Below, piece after piece: positions 17,718 through 26,197 of a stretch of 64,000 bases of DNA. The stretch lies in assembly GCF_018424685.1 (NCBI RefSeq), contig NZ_QTKX01000001.1, positions 62,001 through 126,000 of the forward strand, given 5' to 3'. Under the pieces are notes generated by a model. It saw only the letters and a list, made by a program, of their open reading frames with translations. It did not search any database and was not told the DNA's origin. A program made the position numbers and the translations under genes. This DNA is from Mesobacillus boroniphilus. Lineage in GTDB: Bacteria > Bacillota > Bacilli > Bacillales > Cytobacillaceae. Positions within the stretch are counted from its first letter, which is position 1; each line of letters begins with the position of its first letter.

Positions 17718-17746
17718 TTGAAATATATTTAAAAATTCAGTAAAAT
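17718..17746 (+). promoter_or_regulatory. Promoter of the PAS kinase gene
   Basis: TTGAAA (17718-17723), exactly 17 bases, TAAAAT (17741-17746), in a very AT-rich region, about 20 bases before the coding start. Confidence 0.55.
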
Positions 17747-17767
17747 TTTACAAAAGGGAGGTTGTTT

Positions 17768-18835
17768 ATGAGTATTCTTTTATCCAGCTTGGAAAGAAAG
17801 TTACAAAACGTCGATAAGACGATTGATACAATTTGGGTAGAACCATCCATGGATTTTATTTGTAGAAGAACTCCGGATGGGCTTATTAAATATGTGTCGC
17901 CATCTGTTCATTCCATGCTCGGTTATGAGCCATTTGAATTAGTCGGAAGGCTGTATACTTTATTTGTCCATGCAGAAGATTATAAAAGAATTTTGAGTAC
18001 TTCCATGCCTGAAGCTGAGGATGTATGCTGTGTAACATATCGTATTAAGCGAAAAGATGGAGTGTACATATGGGTGAACTCACAAATCTCAGTTGTACGA
18101 CATCCCGAAACAAATGAACCATTTGAACTGTTTTCAGTTACAAGTGATGTTTCTGCAAAAATAAAAGCAGAGCATTTTATCCTTGAGTATGAGAAATTGA
18201 ATGTTGTTGGCCAGCTTGCCGCAGGTATTGCGCACGAAATCAAGAACCCTTTGACAAGCCTTAAAGGTTTCATCCAGCTTATGAAGACCGGCCAAGAATT
18301 GAATCACAACTATTTAGCGATCATGGAAGAGGAAATAAAACGAATGGAGTCTGTTTCCAAAGAGCTGATGCTTATGGCAAAGCCACATAAATCCGACTTT
18401 AAGTCCTTTGATATGAATGATTTGGTTGATCATGCAATCACTCTGCTGATGGCTGAGGCAGCAAAGAAGTGCGTCGAAATAACCAAGCAATCTACACTAG
18501 AAGATGGAATGTTTCTTTGCGATGGCAATAAAATCAAGCAGGTGTTGATCAATATGCTGATGAACTCGATTGATGCGATGGAATTGCCAGGTGAAATAAC
18601 TGTTGCGATTTCTAAATCAGATGAGGAGTTGACGATTGCAATCGCTGATACTGGTACAGGAATTCCTTCGGAAGATTTGAACAAGATCGGTAAGCCATTT
18701 TTTACGACAAAGGCGAATGGGAACGGCCTTGGATTGATGATTTGCTATAAAATTATTGAAGAACATGATGGCAAAATCAATGTGGAATCGAGTTCAAAGG
18801 GGACGACATTCACCATCATTCTGCCGATCCATTGA
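17768..18835 (+). CDS. Orphan soluble PAS-domain histidine kinase
   Basis: About 355 residues with no membrane segment. PAS domain at residues 20-130 (DFICRRTPDGLIKYVSPSVH, and YRIKRKDGVYIWVNSQIS), then the H-box LAAGIAHEIKNPLTSLKGFI with the phosphorylated His, N-box NMLMNSIDAM, G1 ADTGTGIP and G2 NGLGLMI. The layout is that of sporulation-type kinases (KinA/KinE-like). No response regulator is encoded next to it, so feeding the Spo0F phosphorelay is a reasonable inference. GGGAGG is 6 bases before ATG 17768; a TTG at 17762 is less likely. Confidence 0.85.
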   Translation: MSILLSSLERKLQNVDKTIDTIWVEPSMDFICRRTPDGLIKYVSPSVHSMLGYEPFELVGRLYTLFVHAEDYKRILSTSMPEAEDVCCVTYRIKRKDGVYIWVNSQISVVRHPETNEPFELFSVTSDVSAKIKAEHFILEYEKLNVVGQLAAGIAHEIKNPLTSLKGFIQLMKTGQELNHNYLAIMEEEIKRMESVSKELMLMAKPHKSDFKSFDMNDLVDHAITLLMAEAAKKCVEITKQSTLEDGMFLCDGNKIKQVLINMLMNSIDAMELPGEITVAISKSDEELTIAIADTGTGIPSEDLNKIGKPFFTTKANGNGLGLMICYKIIEEHDGKINVESSSKGTTFTIILPIH

Positions 18836-18853
18836 TTTGCTTGTTTCCAGCGA

Positions 18854-19414
18854 TTAAGTATGAAGCGCATGTCTTCTTTGCCATTCTCTTGAAAGAAGCC
18901 CGTATACAATCAAATCATGAAATTTTCTATTTAAGTATTCTCCATCACGTAAGACACCCTCCTCGTAAAACCCAAGCTTCTTGGGAATTGCCTTGCTTTT
19001 ATGATTGTCCTTGCCGCAACGGATTTCAATGCGGTTAAGTCCAAGCTTATAAAAAGCATGGTTTATTACTGCTTTCACCGTTCTGATCGTAATGCCCCTT
19101 CCTTGCAGTTTTTCCGACAGGTAGTAACCGATGCTTCCCTGGAAGTTGTTCCAGTCAATGTCATGAAGGCTAATACTGCCTGCAAGGACGCCCTTGTACC
19201 GGATACCAAAATGAATGCTGCTCCCTTCTTGAAAATTTTTCTGCCAAATTTGGATCACCGAGTAAAATTGTCCGGGAGATTGAATGCTATCAATCCAGGG
19301 CAGCCATTTCCGCAAATAGCGGCGATTGGAATCCACAAGCCAGAACAACTCCTCGGCTTCACTCGGCTCAAAGATTCGAAGTTCAAGCTCAGAATCAACT
19401 TTTAAAGTTAACAT
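18854..19414 (-). CDS. GNAT acetyltransferase, RimL/RimJ-like
   Basis: 186 residues. Typical blocks are NRRYLRKWLPWIDSI near the N-terminus, the acetyl-CoA-binding motif GYYLSEKLQGRGI (Q/RxxGxG/A) and RIEIRCGKDNHKSKAIPKKL. These match the ribosomal-protein-serine/alanine acetyltransferase group (RimL, YdaF), which modifies protein N-termini or amines; the real substrate is unknown. AAGGAGG is 5 bases before ATG 19414. It converges with the PAS kinase, leaving only 18 bases between stops. Confidence 0.85.
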   Translation of the reverse strand: MLTLKVDSELELRIFEPSEAEELFWLVDSNRRYLRKWLPWIDSIQSPGQFYSVIQIWQKNFQEGSSIHFGIRYKGVLAGSISLHDIDWNNFQGSIGYYLSEKLQGRGITIRTVKAVINHAFYKLGLNRIEIRCGKDNHKSKAIPKKLGFYEEGVLRDGEYLNRKFHDLIVYGLLSREWQRRHALHT

Positions 19415-19536
19415 AGAAACCTCCTTAAGCTTTACTCTGATGGTACTTTTGGCCAATTAGATCATCATGGTTTAATCCGGCCGAAAGAGGGAAAAAAGTT
19501 TTACATTGTTTTTTACACTTTTTTGGGAGGAAGATT

Positions 19537-20811
19537 ATGAAGTTAACGACTAGGATTTTGATTGGCCTTGGCCTTGGCGCAATGACCGGGCTGATTCTCA
19601 ACATTTTTTCACCCGAATTATTCACTGTTTTGGATAAATTCTTATTTACGCCTCTTGGCAAGATCTTCATCAATTTAATCAGTATGCTTGTCGTACCAAT
19701 TGTCCTTTTTTCGATTATTCTCGGAACCGCTGGATTAGGGGATCCAAAGAAACTCGGCAGGATAGGTTTCAAGACTGTAAGCTTCTTTTTAGCGACTACA
19801 GCCATTGCGATATCCATTGGTCTTGCTCTGGCATATTTAATCAAGCCTGGCTTGATAGGCCAGTTTGATACGAGTGGAGCAGAATTCAAGGCTGAGAAAG
19901 CTCCGCCGGTAAGTGACACCTTTTTAAATCTTATTCCGGCGAACCCGTTTGAAGCACTGACAGCTGGCAATATGCTGCAAGTTATCGTTTTAGCGTTATT
20001 CATCGGGATTGCGTTAACGGCACTTGGTGAAAAAACGAAAGGGATTTTCAACCTGATTGAACAAGGCAATGAAATCATGATGTATTTGGTAGGCCTTGTC
20101 ATGAAGTTTGCACCATATGGAACGTTTGGTTTGATTGCAACTGCAATCGGCAGCCAGGGGCTTGACGCCATCAAGGCGATGGGAGTATATATGATTGTCG
20201 TTGTTCTCGCACTAGTTGTCCATGCACTCATTACTTATGGGTCAAGTGTATATTTTATTGGGAAGAAAAATCCTTTCTGGTTTTTCAAGCAATTCTCTCC
20301 AGCGATGGGCGTTGCCTTCAGTACATCGAGCAGTAATGCAACACTTCCCGTATCAATGGAGACAGCACAGAAAAACCTTCGTGTCCCTGAATCTGTCAGC
20401 AGCTTTGTGCAGCCTCTTGGAGCAACGATCAATATGGACGGAACCGCAATCATGCAGGGAGTAGCTACCCTCTTCATAGCACAGGTATACGGTGCCGATC
20501 TCACATTGGCCGAGCTTCTGACAGTTGTACTGACTGCCGTGCTTGCAAGTATTGGGACCGCAGGAGTTCCAGGCGTTGGTTTGATCATGCTGGCGATGGT
20601 ACTTCAATCTGTAGGTCTGCCTGTTGAAGGGATTGGCCTGATACTCGGCATCGATCGTCTGCTGGATATGGCTCGTACCGCAGTCAATATCACCGGCGAT
20701 GCAGCTTGTGCAGTCATTGTCTCTGAATCAGAAAAAAAGCATGCATTACGACCGGCTAAAAGCAAAGTGAAAAATGTGGCAGAAGAGCGCACACTTGAAT
20801 ATTCCGAATAA
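19537..20811 (+). CDS. Dicarboxylate/amino acid:cation symporter (DAACS)
   Basis: 424-residue secondary transporter of the glutamate/C4-dicarboxylate family (GltT/GltP/DctA type). The re-entrant loop FSTSSSNATLPVSM (serine-rich HP1), the TM7 signature NMDGTAIMQG, HP2 region ASIGTAGVPGVG and TM8 GIDRLLDMARTAVNITGD are all intact, so Na+ or H+ coupled uptake of glutamate/aspartate or dicarboxylates is expected. GGGAGGAAG precedes ATG 19537. Monocistronic with a strong terminator. Confidence 0.9.
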   Translation: MKLTTRILIGLGLGAMTGLILNIFSPELFTVLDKFLFTPLGKIFINLISMLVVPIVLFSIILGTAGLGDPKKLGRIGFKTVSFFLATTAIAISIGLALAYLIKPGLIGQFDTSGAEFKAEKAPPVSDTFLNLIPANPFEALTAGNMLQVIVLALFIGIALTALGEKTKGIFNLIEQGNEIMMYLVGLVMKFAPYGTFGLIATAIGSQGLDAIKAMGVYMIVVVLALVVHALITYGSSVYFIGKKNPFWFFKQFSPAMGVAFSTSSSNATLPVSMETAQKNLRVPESVSSFVQPLGATINMDGTAIMQGVATLFIAQVYGADLTLAELLTVVLTAVLASIGTAGVPGVGLIMLAMVLQSVGLPVEGIGLILGIDRLLDMARTAVNITGDAACAVIVSESEKKHALRPAKSKVKNVAEERTLEYSE

Positions 20812-20812
20812 G

Positions 20813-20852
20813 AAGAAGAGACCCCACCGGAAACGGCGGGGTCTCTTCTTTT
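20813..20852 (+). terminator. Terminator between symporter and kinase, probably bidirectional
   Basis: AAGAAGAGACCCC-A-CCG, GAAA loop, CGG-C-GGGGTCTCTTCTT. T-run on the plus side, TTCTTCTTATT on the minus side. Confidence 0.85.
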
Positions 20853-20886
20853 GAAAAAGATTGCTATAGAGAAGATTATAAGTTTG

Positions 20887-22017
20887 TTAAATCTCTATTC
20901 TCGTTAAAGGCAGCAGCATGATGAAAGACGTCTTGTCTGGTTCTGATGAACAGGCGAGAATTCCTTTGTGCTTTTCGATGATTTCCCGGCAGACGAATAA
21001 ACCAAGTCCGGTCCCAAGTGTTTTGGTAGTGACGAATGGTTCGAAGATTGTTTTAAGTAAATGGTCAGGAATTATTGGTCCGTTATTTGAAATTTCAATT
21101 TTGATATGGGTATCATTCACGAAAAATCCTTTTATTTCAATTTGTGGATCATCACGGTACTGGCTCAATACATCAATAGCATTAAATATAATATTGATGA
21201 GGACCTGCCTGATTTCATCAGCATAGCCATACAAATCCATATCCTCCGCTACTTCCTTGATAATCCGGACATTCGTGTCCAGGATGCTTGGATATAGGAA
21301 ATTTAATACTTCCTCAATCATTCTATTCAATGAGAAAAGGGTCTTTTCTTTTCCAATCAGCTCTTTTTTTGATAAAAGCAGAAATTGCGAAATCCGGAAA
21401 TTCAATTGTTCGAGCTCGCTTGAGATAATATCCAGATACTTCATGTCTTGATGTTCAGATTTCAATAGCTGGATAAAGCCCTGAATGGAAGTTAATGGAT
21501 TGCGGAATTCATGTATGAAGCTTGATGTCATTTGTCCAAGCAATGTCAGTCTGTCTTTATGTGTTGAATCGATGAACTGGTTCTTTTCTTCGATGACCTT
21601 GTTTTTCTGTTCATTGTAATAGGATACTGCGTAATACAAAAAGGTATCAAAACAGTAATTGATCCGGTTGATCGCCTCTTGCATTTCCTCCCATTCCATA
21701 TTCATTTTGTGAAGATGCTTGTAGAGAACGGATCTTCCTGAATTGACATTATAGACAAAATCTCCAATGTTGATGTCAGCCCGAACACGTTCTTCTCCTA
21801 CCAGAAAAGCAAGCTTTTGCAGGTGTTCCTCCAATTCTTCACTTGTCTTAGAAAAAACAGAGAGAATGATTACATACATATTCTCAGCGTTATTTCTTAT
21901 TTTCTCTTTATATGGATCATCTTCAGAGACGATTATTTTCTCCGTCCATTCGGCGATAAGGTTTTGTTTTTCACTAGTCAGGAAGCTAAGCAATCGGTTA
22001 TCCGTAATTGGCAGCAT
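20887..22017 (-). CDS. Orphan soluble histidine kinase with RsbRD_N-like sensor
   Basis: 376 residues. Residues 1-150 are a helical domain without membrane segments (LLSFLTSEKQNLIAEWTEKI, VGEERVRADINIGDFVYNVN), like the N-terminal domain of RsbR-type proteins. The kinase core is complete: H-box TSSFIHEFRNPLTSIQGFIQ, N-box NIIFNAIDVL, G2 TGLGLFVC. No cognate regulator is adjacent, so it may feed Spo0F like other orphan kinases of Bacillus. The start has a weak GGGGGA 11 bases upstream. Confidence 0.83.
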   Translation of the reverse strand: MLPITDNRLLSFLTSEKQNLIAEWTEKIIVSEDDPYKEKIRNNAENMYVIILSVFSKTSEELEEHLQKLAFLVGEERVRADINIGDFVYNVNSGRSVLYKHLHKMNMEWEEMQEAINRINYCFDTFLYYAVSYYNEQKNKVIEEKNQFIDSTHKDRLTLLGQMTSSFIHEFRNPLTSIQGFIQLLKSEHQDMKYLDIISSELEQLNFRISQFLLLSKKELIGKEKTLFSLNRMIEEVLNFLYPSILDTNVRIIKEVAEDMDLYGYADEIRQVLINIIFNAIDVLSQYRDDPQIEIKGFFVNDTHIKIEISNNGPIIPDHLLKTIFEPFVTTKTLGTGLGLFVCREIIEKHKGILACSSEPDKTSFIMLLPLTRIEI

Positions 22018-22227
22018 TTCATTAAGTCCCCCAGTTTTTCATTTCGGTATTAAAGATTCGAGGAAAAAAATGAAATCCCTTTGTCGAATATTAAGAACAT
22101 GCGCTGAATTGCGTCGAATAGCTAAAATTGTGACAAAAGACCGATTTTTTTAGCAACAATGAGAGAGTTTTGTCTATTAAGTTATCGACATTTATTGAAT
22201 AGTCCAGAGTTTGCAGAAAGGTTATAC

Positions 22228-22256
22228 TTGTTATTGAATAAAAGAAGTAGTATATT
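22228..22256 (+). promoter_or_regulatory. Promoter of the TPP riboswitch-thiT unit
   Basis: TTGTTA (22228-22233), 17 bases, TATATT (22251-22256), about 25 bases before the aptamer. Confidence 0.55.
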
Positions 22257-22279
22257 CATAGTGTAGAAATTAAATAATA

Positions 22280-22428
22280 ACCACAAGGGGAGCTGCGTAA
22301 AGCAGCTGAGAGTGAGCGGCCGAGTTCTTACCCTTTGAACCTGTTAGTTAATGCTAGCGAAGGAATGTGGATGCGATAGGAAAGCAATCTTGGGAATCCT
22401 ATATCGATCCCTCGATTGCTTTTTTTGT
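22280..22428 (+). promoter_or_regulatory. TPP (THI-box) riboswitch with terminator
   Basis: Aptamer at 22280-22371 with the canonical blocks: CCACAAGGGGAGCTGC, GCTGAGAGTGAG, ACCCTTTGAACCTGTTAG, TAATGCTAGCGAAGGAATGTGG. The expression platform is a hairpin AAAGCAATC (22381-22389) with GATTGCTTT (22414-22422) and a T-run. Thiamine pyrophosphate binding should favour termination and switch thiT off. Confidence 0.95.
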
Positions 22429-22489
22429 TTCTGAAGCAGAAAAGGCGTATTAGAAGCGGACCTCATTCTGGAAAGAAGGAGGAACAAAC

Positions 22490-23086
22490 ATGAAACAAAA
22501 ACAAACTCTCTTTTTAGTGGAAATTGCCGTATTTTCCGCACTGGCTTATTTGCTTGATTTATTTTCCGGATTTTTATTTTCAAGAATCTGGCCACAGGGC
22601 GGTTCAGTATCGATTGCGATGGTGCCTGTATTCCTGATGGCTTTCCGTTGGGGACTTAAGGGCGGAATTCTTACCGGGTTCATATTTGGTCTTTTGCAAT
22701 TCATTCTTGGCATGTCACAAATTTATCATCCGGTACAAGGCGTGTTGGATTATCTCATTGCCTTCGCTGTACTTGGTATGGCAGGATTCTTTGCTGCCCA
22801 GGTGAAAGCTGCAATGCAGGGCGGGAACAGAAGGAAATGGATTGGTTATGTAGTAGCCGGTGTTTTTATTGGAAGCGTACTCCGTTTCATTGCCCATTTT
22901 CTTTCCGGCTGGATTTTCTTCGGAAGCTATGCCCCTGAAGGCCAGCCAGCATGGCTTTATTCAGTCATTTATAACGGGACCTACATGCTTCCAAGTATGA
23001 TTTTAAGTGCCATTCTTGTCACTCTTGTAATTAGCTACGCACCCTCAAGAATGGTTCAATCAACACAAGTAAGCAATAAAATATGA
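22490..23086 (+). CDS. thiT: ECF thiamine transporter substrate-binding subunit ThiT
   Basis: 198 residues, six membrane helices. The family pattern is clear: SALAYLLDLF, the WPQGGSVSIAMVPVFLMAFRWG loop region with the thiamine-binding aromatic residues, GVLDYLIAF and the FIAHFLSGWIFFGSYAP segment. ThiT (YuaJ) binds thiamine with high affinity and uses the shared EcfAA'T energy module, encoded elsewhere. The TPP riboswitch upstream confirms the substrate. GGAGGA lies 7 bases before ATG 22490. Confidence 0.94.
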   Translation: MKQKQTLFLVEIAVFSALAYLLDLFSGFLFSRIWPQGGSVSIAMVPVFLMAFRWGLKGGILTGFIFGLLQFILGMSQIYHPVQGVLDYLIAFAVLGMAGFFAAQVKAAMQGGNRRKWIGYVVAGVFIGSVLRFIAHFLSGWIFFGSYAPEGQPAWLYSVIYNGTYMLPSMILSAILVTLVISYAPSRMVQSTQVSNKI

Positions 23087-23090
23087 TAAG

Positions 23091-23120
23091 TAGGGGAGCT
23101 GAAAAGCTCTCCTATTTTTT
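23091..23120 (+). terminator. Terminator after thiT
   Basis: TAGGGGAGCT-GAAA-AGCTCTCCTA with one G-T pair, followed by six T. Confidence 0.85.
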
Positions 23121-23128
23121 ATGTTCAT

Positions 23129-23146
23129 TATACCTATGCAGGTATA
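23129..23146. repeat. Inverted repeat upstream of feo operon
   Basis: Perfect 7-4-7 palindrome TATACCT-ATGC-AGGTATA directly after the thiT terminator. It could be a regulator site; no cognate protein can be named. Confidence 0.45.
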
Positions 23147-23228
23147 CAATAGGATTGAAGGGATTACTGATAAAAATATTGTCAATTATATGGAGCTTGC
23201 ATTAAATGTTGTTTTAAAGCGGAGTCTT

Positions 23229-23256
23229 AGTGACTTATATCACAGTGGAAGTCACT
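23229..23256. repeat. Eight-bp inverted repeat in the feo leader region
   Basis: AGTGACTT (23229-23236), 12 bases, AAGTCACT (23249-23256). No T-run follows, so it is not a terminator; it could be a DNA site or an RNA hairpin 18 bases before the Fur box. Confidence 0.45.
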
Positions 23257-23273
23257 CTGAACTGGTTAAATAA

Positions 23274-23288
23274 AGATAATCATTCTCA
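23274..23288 (+). promoter_or_regulatory. Fur box of the feo operon
   Basis: AGATAAT-C-ATTCTCA fits the 7-1-7 Fur consensus (TGATAAT-N-ATTATCA) at 12 of 14 arm positions, about 80 bases before feoA. Iron-dependent repression is expected. Confidence 0.7.
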
Positions 23289-23365
23289 TTTAGAAAAATC
23301 AAAAATGTAAAGAATTTTATGTAAGATTCTCATGAAAACTAACAAACTTGAAAAAGGTGAGGGCT

Positions 23366-23590
23366 ATGCTGGGAAAATTAAAGACTGGTGAAAAAGGCCG
23401 GATCATGAATATTTCGAGTGCTGACAAATTTGTCAGAAGAAGATTGCTTGATTTGGGAATAGCGGAAGGCTCTGAAGTGTGCGTGAAATGCATCCTGCCT
23501 TTTGGAGGCCCAGTCATGGTTGAATCATGCGGGCAATGCATAGGCATTCGCCGCAAAGAAGCACTAAGGATTGAAGTGGAGCGAGTATGA
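23366..23590 (+). CDS. feoA: Ferrous iron transport accessory protein FeoA
   Basis: 74-residue SH3-like protein (MNISSADKFVRRRLLDLGIA, EGSEVCVKCILPFGGPVMVE, IRRKEALRIEV). FeoA binds and modulates FeoB. ATG 23366 is preferred because AAAGGTGAGGG lies just upstream; a TTG at 23348 is possible but precedes that RBS. The stop codon overlaps the feoB start (ATGATG at 23587). Confidence 0.93.
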   Translation: MLGKLKTGEKGRIMNISSADKFVRRRLLDLGIAEGSEVCVKCILPFGGPVMVESCGQCIGIRRKEALRIEVERV

Positions 23591-25599
23591 TGAATATTGC
23601 GCTCATTGGCAACCCGAATACAGGAAAAACATCATTGTTTAATAACTTAACAGGCTCCTATGAATATGTCGGTAACTGGAGCGGGGTGACAGTCGAGAAG
23701 AAAGTGGGTCTTTTTAAAAACGGAAAGAATCAGCTTATCGACCTGCCTGGGGTTTATACTCTCAATCCGCTCTCGAAGGATGAAGGTGTCGTTACGAATT
23801 TCTTCCTGAATGAACCGTTTGAAAAACTTCTGAATATCCTGGATGCTTCCCAGTTAAGAAGAAATCTTCACCTGACTATGCAGCTTTTGGAATACGGTGC
23901 GCCGGTCATTATCGGCTTAAACATGCTGGATGTGGCGAAAAACAGGGGCATTCAAATCGATATTCATAAACTGTCTGAATCACTGGGAGTGACAGTAGCT
24001 CCTGTGGTTGCAAGGACGGGCAAAGGATGTAATGAACTTGCGGAGCTGGTGACTGGTGGAGCTATCGGCACAGGGAAGAACAATCTCGTTTATTATGGAA
24101 AAGCGATTGAAGCTGGAATCCTCGAACTTGAGAACAAACTGGCTGGGAAGGTACAACATCCCGTTCGCTGGCTTGCTCTTCAGCTGTTTGAAGGCAACCC
24201 CTATGTAAAAAGCTATCTAGCATCAATTTTGCCTATGGCTGAATTAGAAACATTGATCAAGTCTGTTACTGTATCCCAACAACAAAGTGCAGGCAGCAAA
24301 CAAGCACTTGACCAGGCAATCCACCGGAAGCGAAGTGAAGTGATCGATAAAATCGTATCTGCTGCCACCACGAAGCAGGATAATAAAAAGGTCCCGCATA
24401 CTGAGAAGGTTGACATGGTTGTAACGAATAAATTTCTCGGAATTCCGATTTTTCTATTCCTTATGTATATCATGTTCATGCTTACCTTCGACTGGCTTGG
24501 CTTCCCGCTGTCGGACGCATTGGATTCATTTCTGTCCGGGCCATTAACATCAGGAATTACAGCAGCACTGACTGCAGCGGGTGCTTCATCATTCATCAAA
24601 GACCTTGTTCTTGATGGAATTGTTGCCGGGGTAGGGGGAGTCCTTGTCTTCGTGCCACAAATCTTCATTTTATTCTTTTTCATATCCTTACTTGAGGATT
24701 CGGGTTATATGGCCCGTGTCGCGCTAGTTATGGACCGCTTAATGGAATCAGTCGGTTTGAACGGGAAGGCGTTCATTCCGATGATGATCGGATTTGGCTG
24801 TAACGTACCAGGCATTATGGCAGCAAGGACCATTGAGACACCGAAGGAAAGGCTGATGACCATCCTGTTGACGCCACTTATGTCATGTTCAGCCCGATTG
24901 CCTGTATACGCCTTGTTTGTCGGAGCATTTTTTGTAGAACATAAGGCAGCTATCGTATTGAGTTTATATGTTTTAGGAGTAGTGATTGCACTTATTCTGG
25001 CCAAGGTATTCTCGGAGACTCTTTTAAAAGGTGAAACTTCAGTATTCGTCATTGAACTTCCGCCATACAGGCTGCCGCAGGGAAGAGCGCTTTGGAGAAG
25101 CACATGGGATAAGGGAAAGGGATTCATAAGGAAGGCTGGAACATTCATCTTTGCCGGCTCCGTCCTGATATGGCTGCTTGCCTACGCTGGTCCGGAAGGC
25201 ATGAATGTCAGCATGGATGATAGCTATTTAGCGCTTCTTGGAGGGATTTTCGCACCGTTGTTTGCCCCTATTGGTTTCGGCACATGGCAGGCCAGTGCAT
25301 CCCTTTTCACAGGCTTCCTTGCAAAAGAATCCATTATATCAACGATGAATATCATTTATTTTGTACCAGATGAAGCAAGTTTGCAGGGATTGCTTGCTGC
25401 TCATTACACACCATTGGCTGCATACAGCTTCATGGTCTTTATCCTGTTATACATTCCTTGTCTTGCAACTACTGCAACCATTTACAAGGAGACCGGGTCG
25501 ACACGCTGGACCGCTTTTTCAATCGCTTATGCGCTAATTATCGCATATCTATTGTCGCTGGCTATTTATCAAGGTGGCATGCTGTTTGGATTAAGCTAA
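23587..25599 (+). CDS. feoB: Ferrous iron transporter FeoB
   Basis: 670 residues, membrane Fe2+ transporter with an N-terminal G-protein domain. G1 GNPNTGKTS, G2 region NWSGVTVEKK, G3 DLPG, G4 NMLD are all present in residues 1-170; then a helical GDI-like region and the transmembrane part with two Gate motifs (VPQIFILFFFISLLEDSGY, and GFGCNVPGIMAARTI). Overlaps feoA by 4 bases and is followed by the Cys-rich small protein. Length is normal. Confidence 0.95.
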   Translation: MMNIALIGNPNTGKTSLFNNLTGSYEYVGNWSGVTVEKKVGLFKNGKNQLIDLPGVYTLNPLSKDEGVVTNFFLNEPFEKLLNILDASQLRRNLHLTMQLLEYGAPVIIGLNMLDVAKNRGIQIDIHKLSESLGVTVAPVVARTGKGCNELAELVTGGAIGTGKNNLVYYGKAIEAGILELENKLAGKVQHPVRWLALQLFEGNPYVKSYLASILPMAELETLIKSVTVSQQQSAGSKQALDQAIHRKRSEVIDKIVSAATTKQDNKKVPHTEKVDMVVTNKFLGIPIFLFLMYIMFMLTFDWLGFPLSDALDSFLSGPLTSGITAALTAAGASSFIKDLVLDGIVAGVGGVLVFVPQIFILFFFISLLEDSGYMARVALVMDRLMESVGLNGKAFIPMMIGFGCNVPGIMAARTIETPKERLMTILLTPLMSCSARLPVYALFVGAFFVEHKAAIVLSLYVLGVVIALILAKVFSETLLKGETSVFVIELPPYRLPQGRALWRSTWDKGKGFIRKAGTFIFAGSVLIWLLAYAGPEGMNVSMDDSYLALLGGIFAPLFAPIGFGTWQASASLFTGFLAKESIISTMNIIYFVPDEASLQGLLAAHYTPLAAYSFMVFILLYIPCLATTATIYKETGSTRWTAFSIAYALIIAYLLSLAIYQGGMLFGLS

Positions 25600-25620
25600 G
25601 CAGAAAAGGAGGAAGGATTC

Positions 25621-25782
25621 ATGATCGCAAATATCTTAATCGGCGGAGCCGTATTCGGATACGCCGGATGGGCCTTCTACCGATTCATCAAGAAATCAAA
25701 GGAAGGAAAATGCGCTTCCTGTTCCATCCAAAGCTCTTGTTCAAGCAATTGCAGCATCAGCCAGGAAAAACACATAAAATAA
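25621..25782 (+). CDS. FeoB-associated Cys-rich membrane protein
   Basis: 53-residue protein starting MIANILIGGAVFGYAGWAFY, one membrane helix, followed by a basic stretch and a Cys cluster CASCSIQSSCSSNC. This is the typical small third gene of Firmicute feo operons (FeoB-associated Cys-rich family). AAAAGGAGGAAGG is 4-6 bases before the ATG. It shares the feo transcript and ends before a terminator; role is not established. Confidence 0.88.
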   Translation: MIANILIGGAVFGYAGWAFYRFIKKSKEGKCASCSIQSSCSSNCSISQEKHIK

Positions 25783-25785
25783 TTA

Positions 25786-25815
25786 AAAGGAATGCAGATA
25801 ATTGCATTCCTTTTT
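25786..25815 (+). terminator. Terminator of the feo operon
   Basis: AAAGGAATGCA-GATAAT-TGCATTCCTTT with T-run. Confidence 0.88.
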
Positions 25816-26012
25816 CAATGGCTGGCGTTAAAGGCTAATGCTGATTATAAGCCCCGTTGATTGAAGTGGAAAGCGAAGAACCTGGAAAAAAAAACAGTCA
25901 AATTTAACGCTGTCTTTGTAATAGGCTGTTTTCGTAAAGATTGTTGTTAAAATCCTAAAGCCGATTTTAACGTAATAGAACGCCATTTTGTAGTTCGGTA
26001 ATAAGTTTGCAT

Positions 26013-26106
26013 GCTCTTTTCTCATAACAAGAGGCTACTTTGGGAAGAAAAATAGTTCATTCACTCCTATTTTGTAATCAATAGCAACAAAGTTTGAGAA
26101 AAGAGC
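26013..26106. repeat. Inverted-repeat element upstream of the HTH gene
   Basis: GCTCTTTTCTCA (26013-26024) and its exact complement TGAGAAAAGAGC (26095-26106) flank 70 bases. The region to the left (25856-25880) also contains GTTGATTGAAGTGGAAAGCG, related to the start of the GC-rich element at 30962. The whole 25816-26150 gap holds no gene and looks like remnants of small repeated elements. Confidence 0.5.
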
Positions 26107-26153
26107 CTTGTAATAAAAAATAAAAGTAAAAAAGTATTTTGAATTCAGATTAA

Positions 26154-26175
26154 TTTAGTGTAAAATTACACTAAA
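26154..26175 (+). promoter_or_regulatory. Palindromic operator overlapping the -10 of the HTH gene
   Basis: TTTAGTGTAA-AA-TTACACTAAA, a perfect 10-2-10 inverted repeat. It includes the -10 TAAAAT (26161-26166), with TTGAAT (26139-26144) 16 bases upstream as -35. Placement suggests autorepression by the encoded HTH protein. Confidence 0.65.
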
Positions 26176-26197
26176 AGAACTTAAAGGAATGAAGCGG

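Noticed and set aside
19425..20231. 268-codon minus-strand open frame
   Set aside because: Antisense shadow of the symporter gene; no RBS, and the plus-strand protein has all family motifs.
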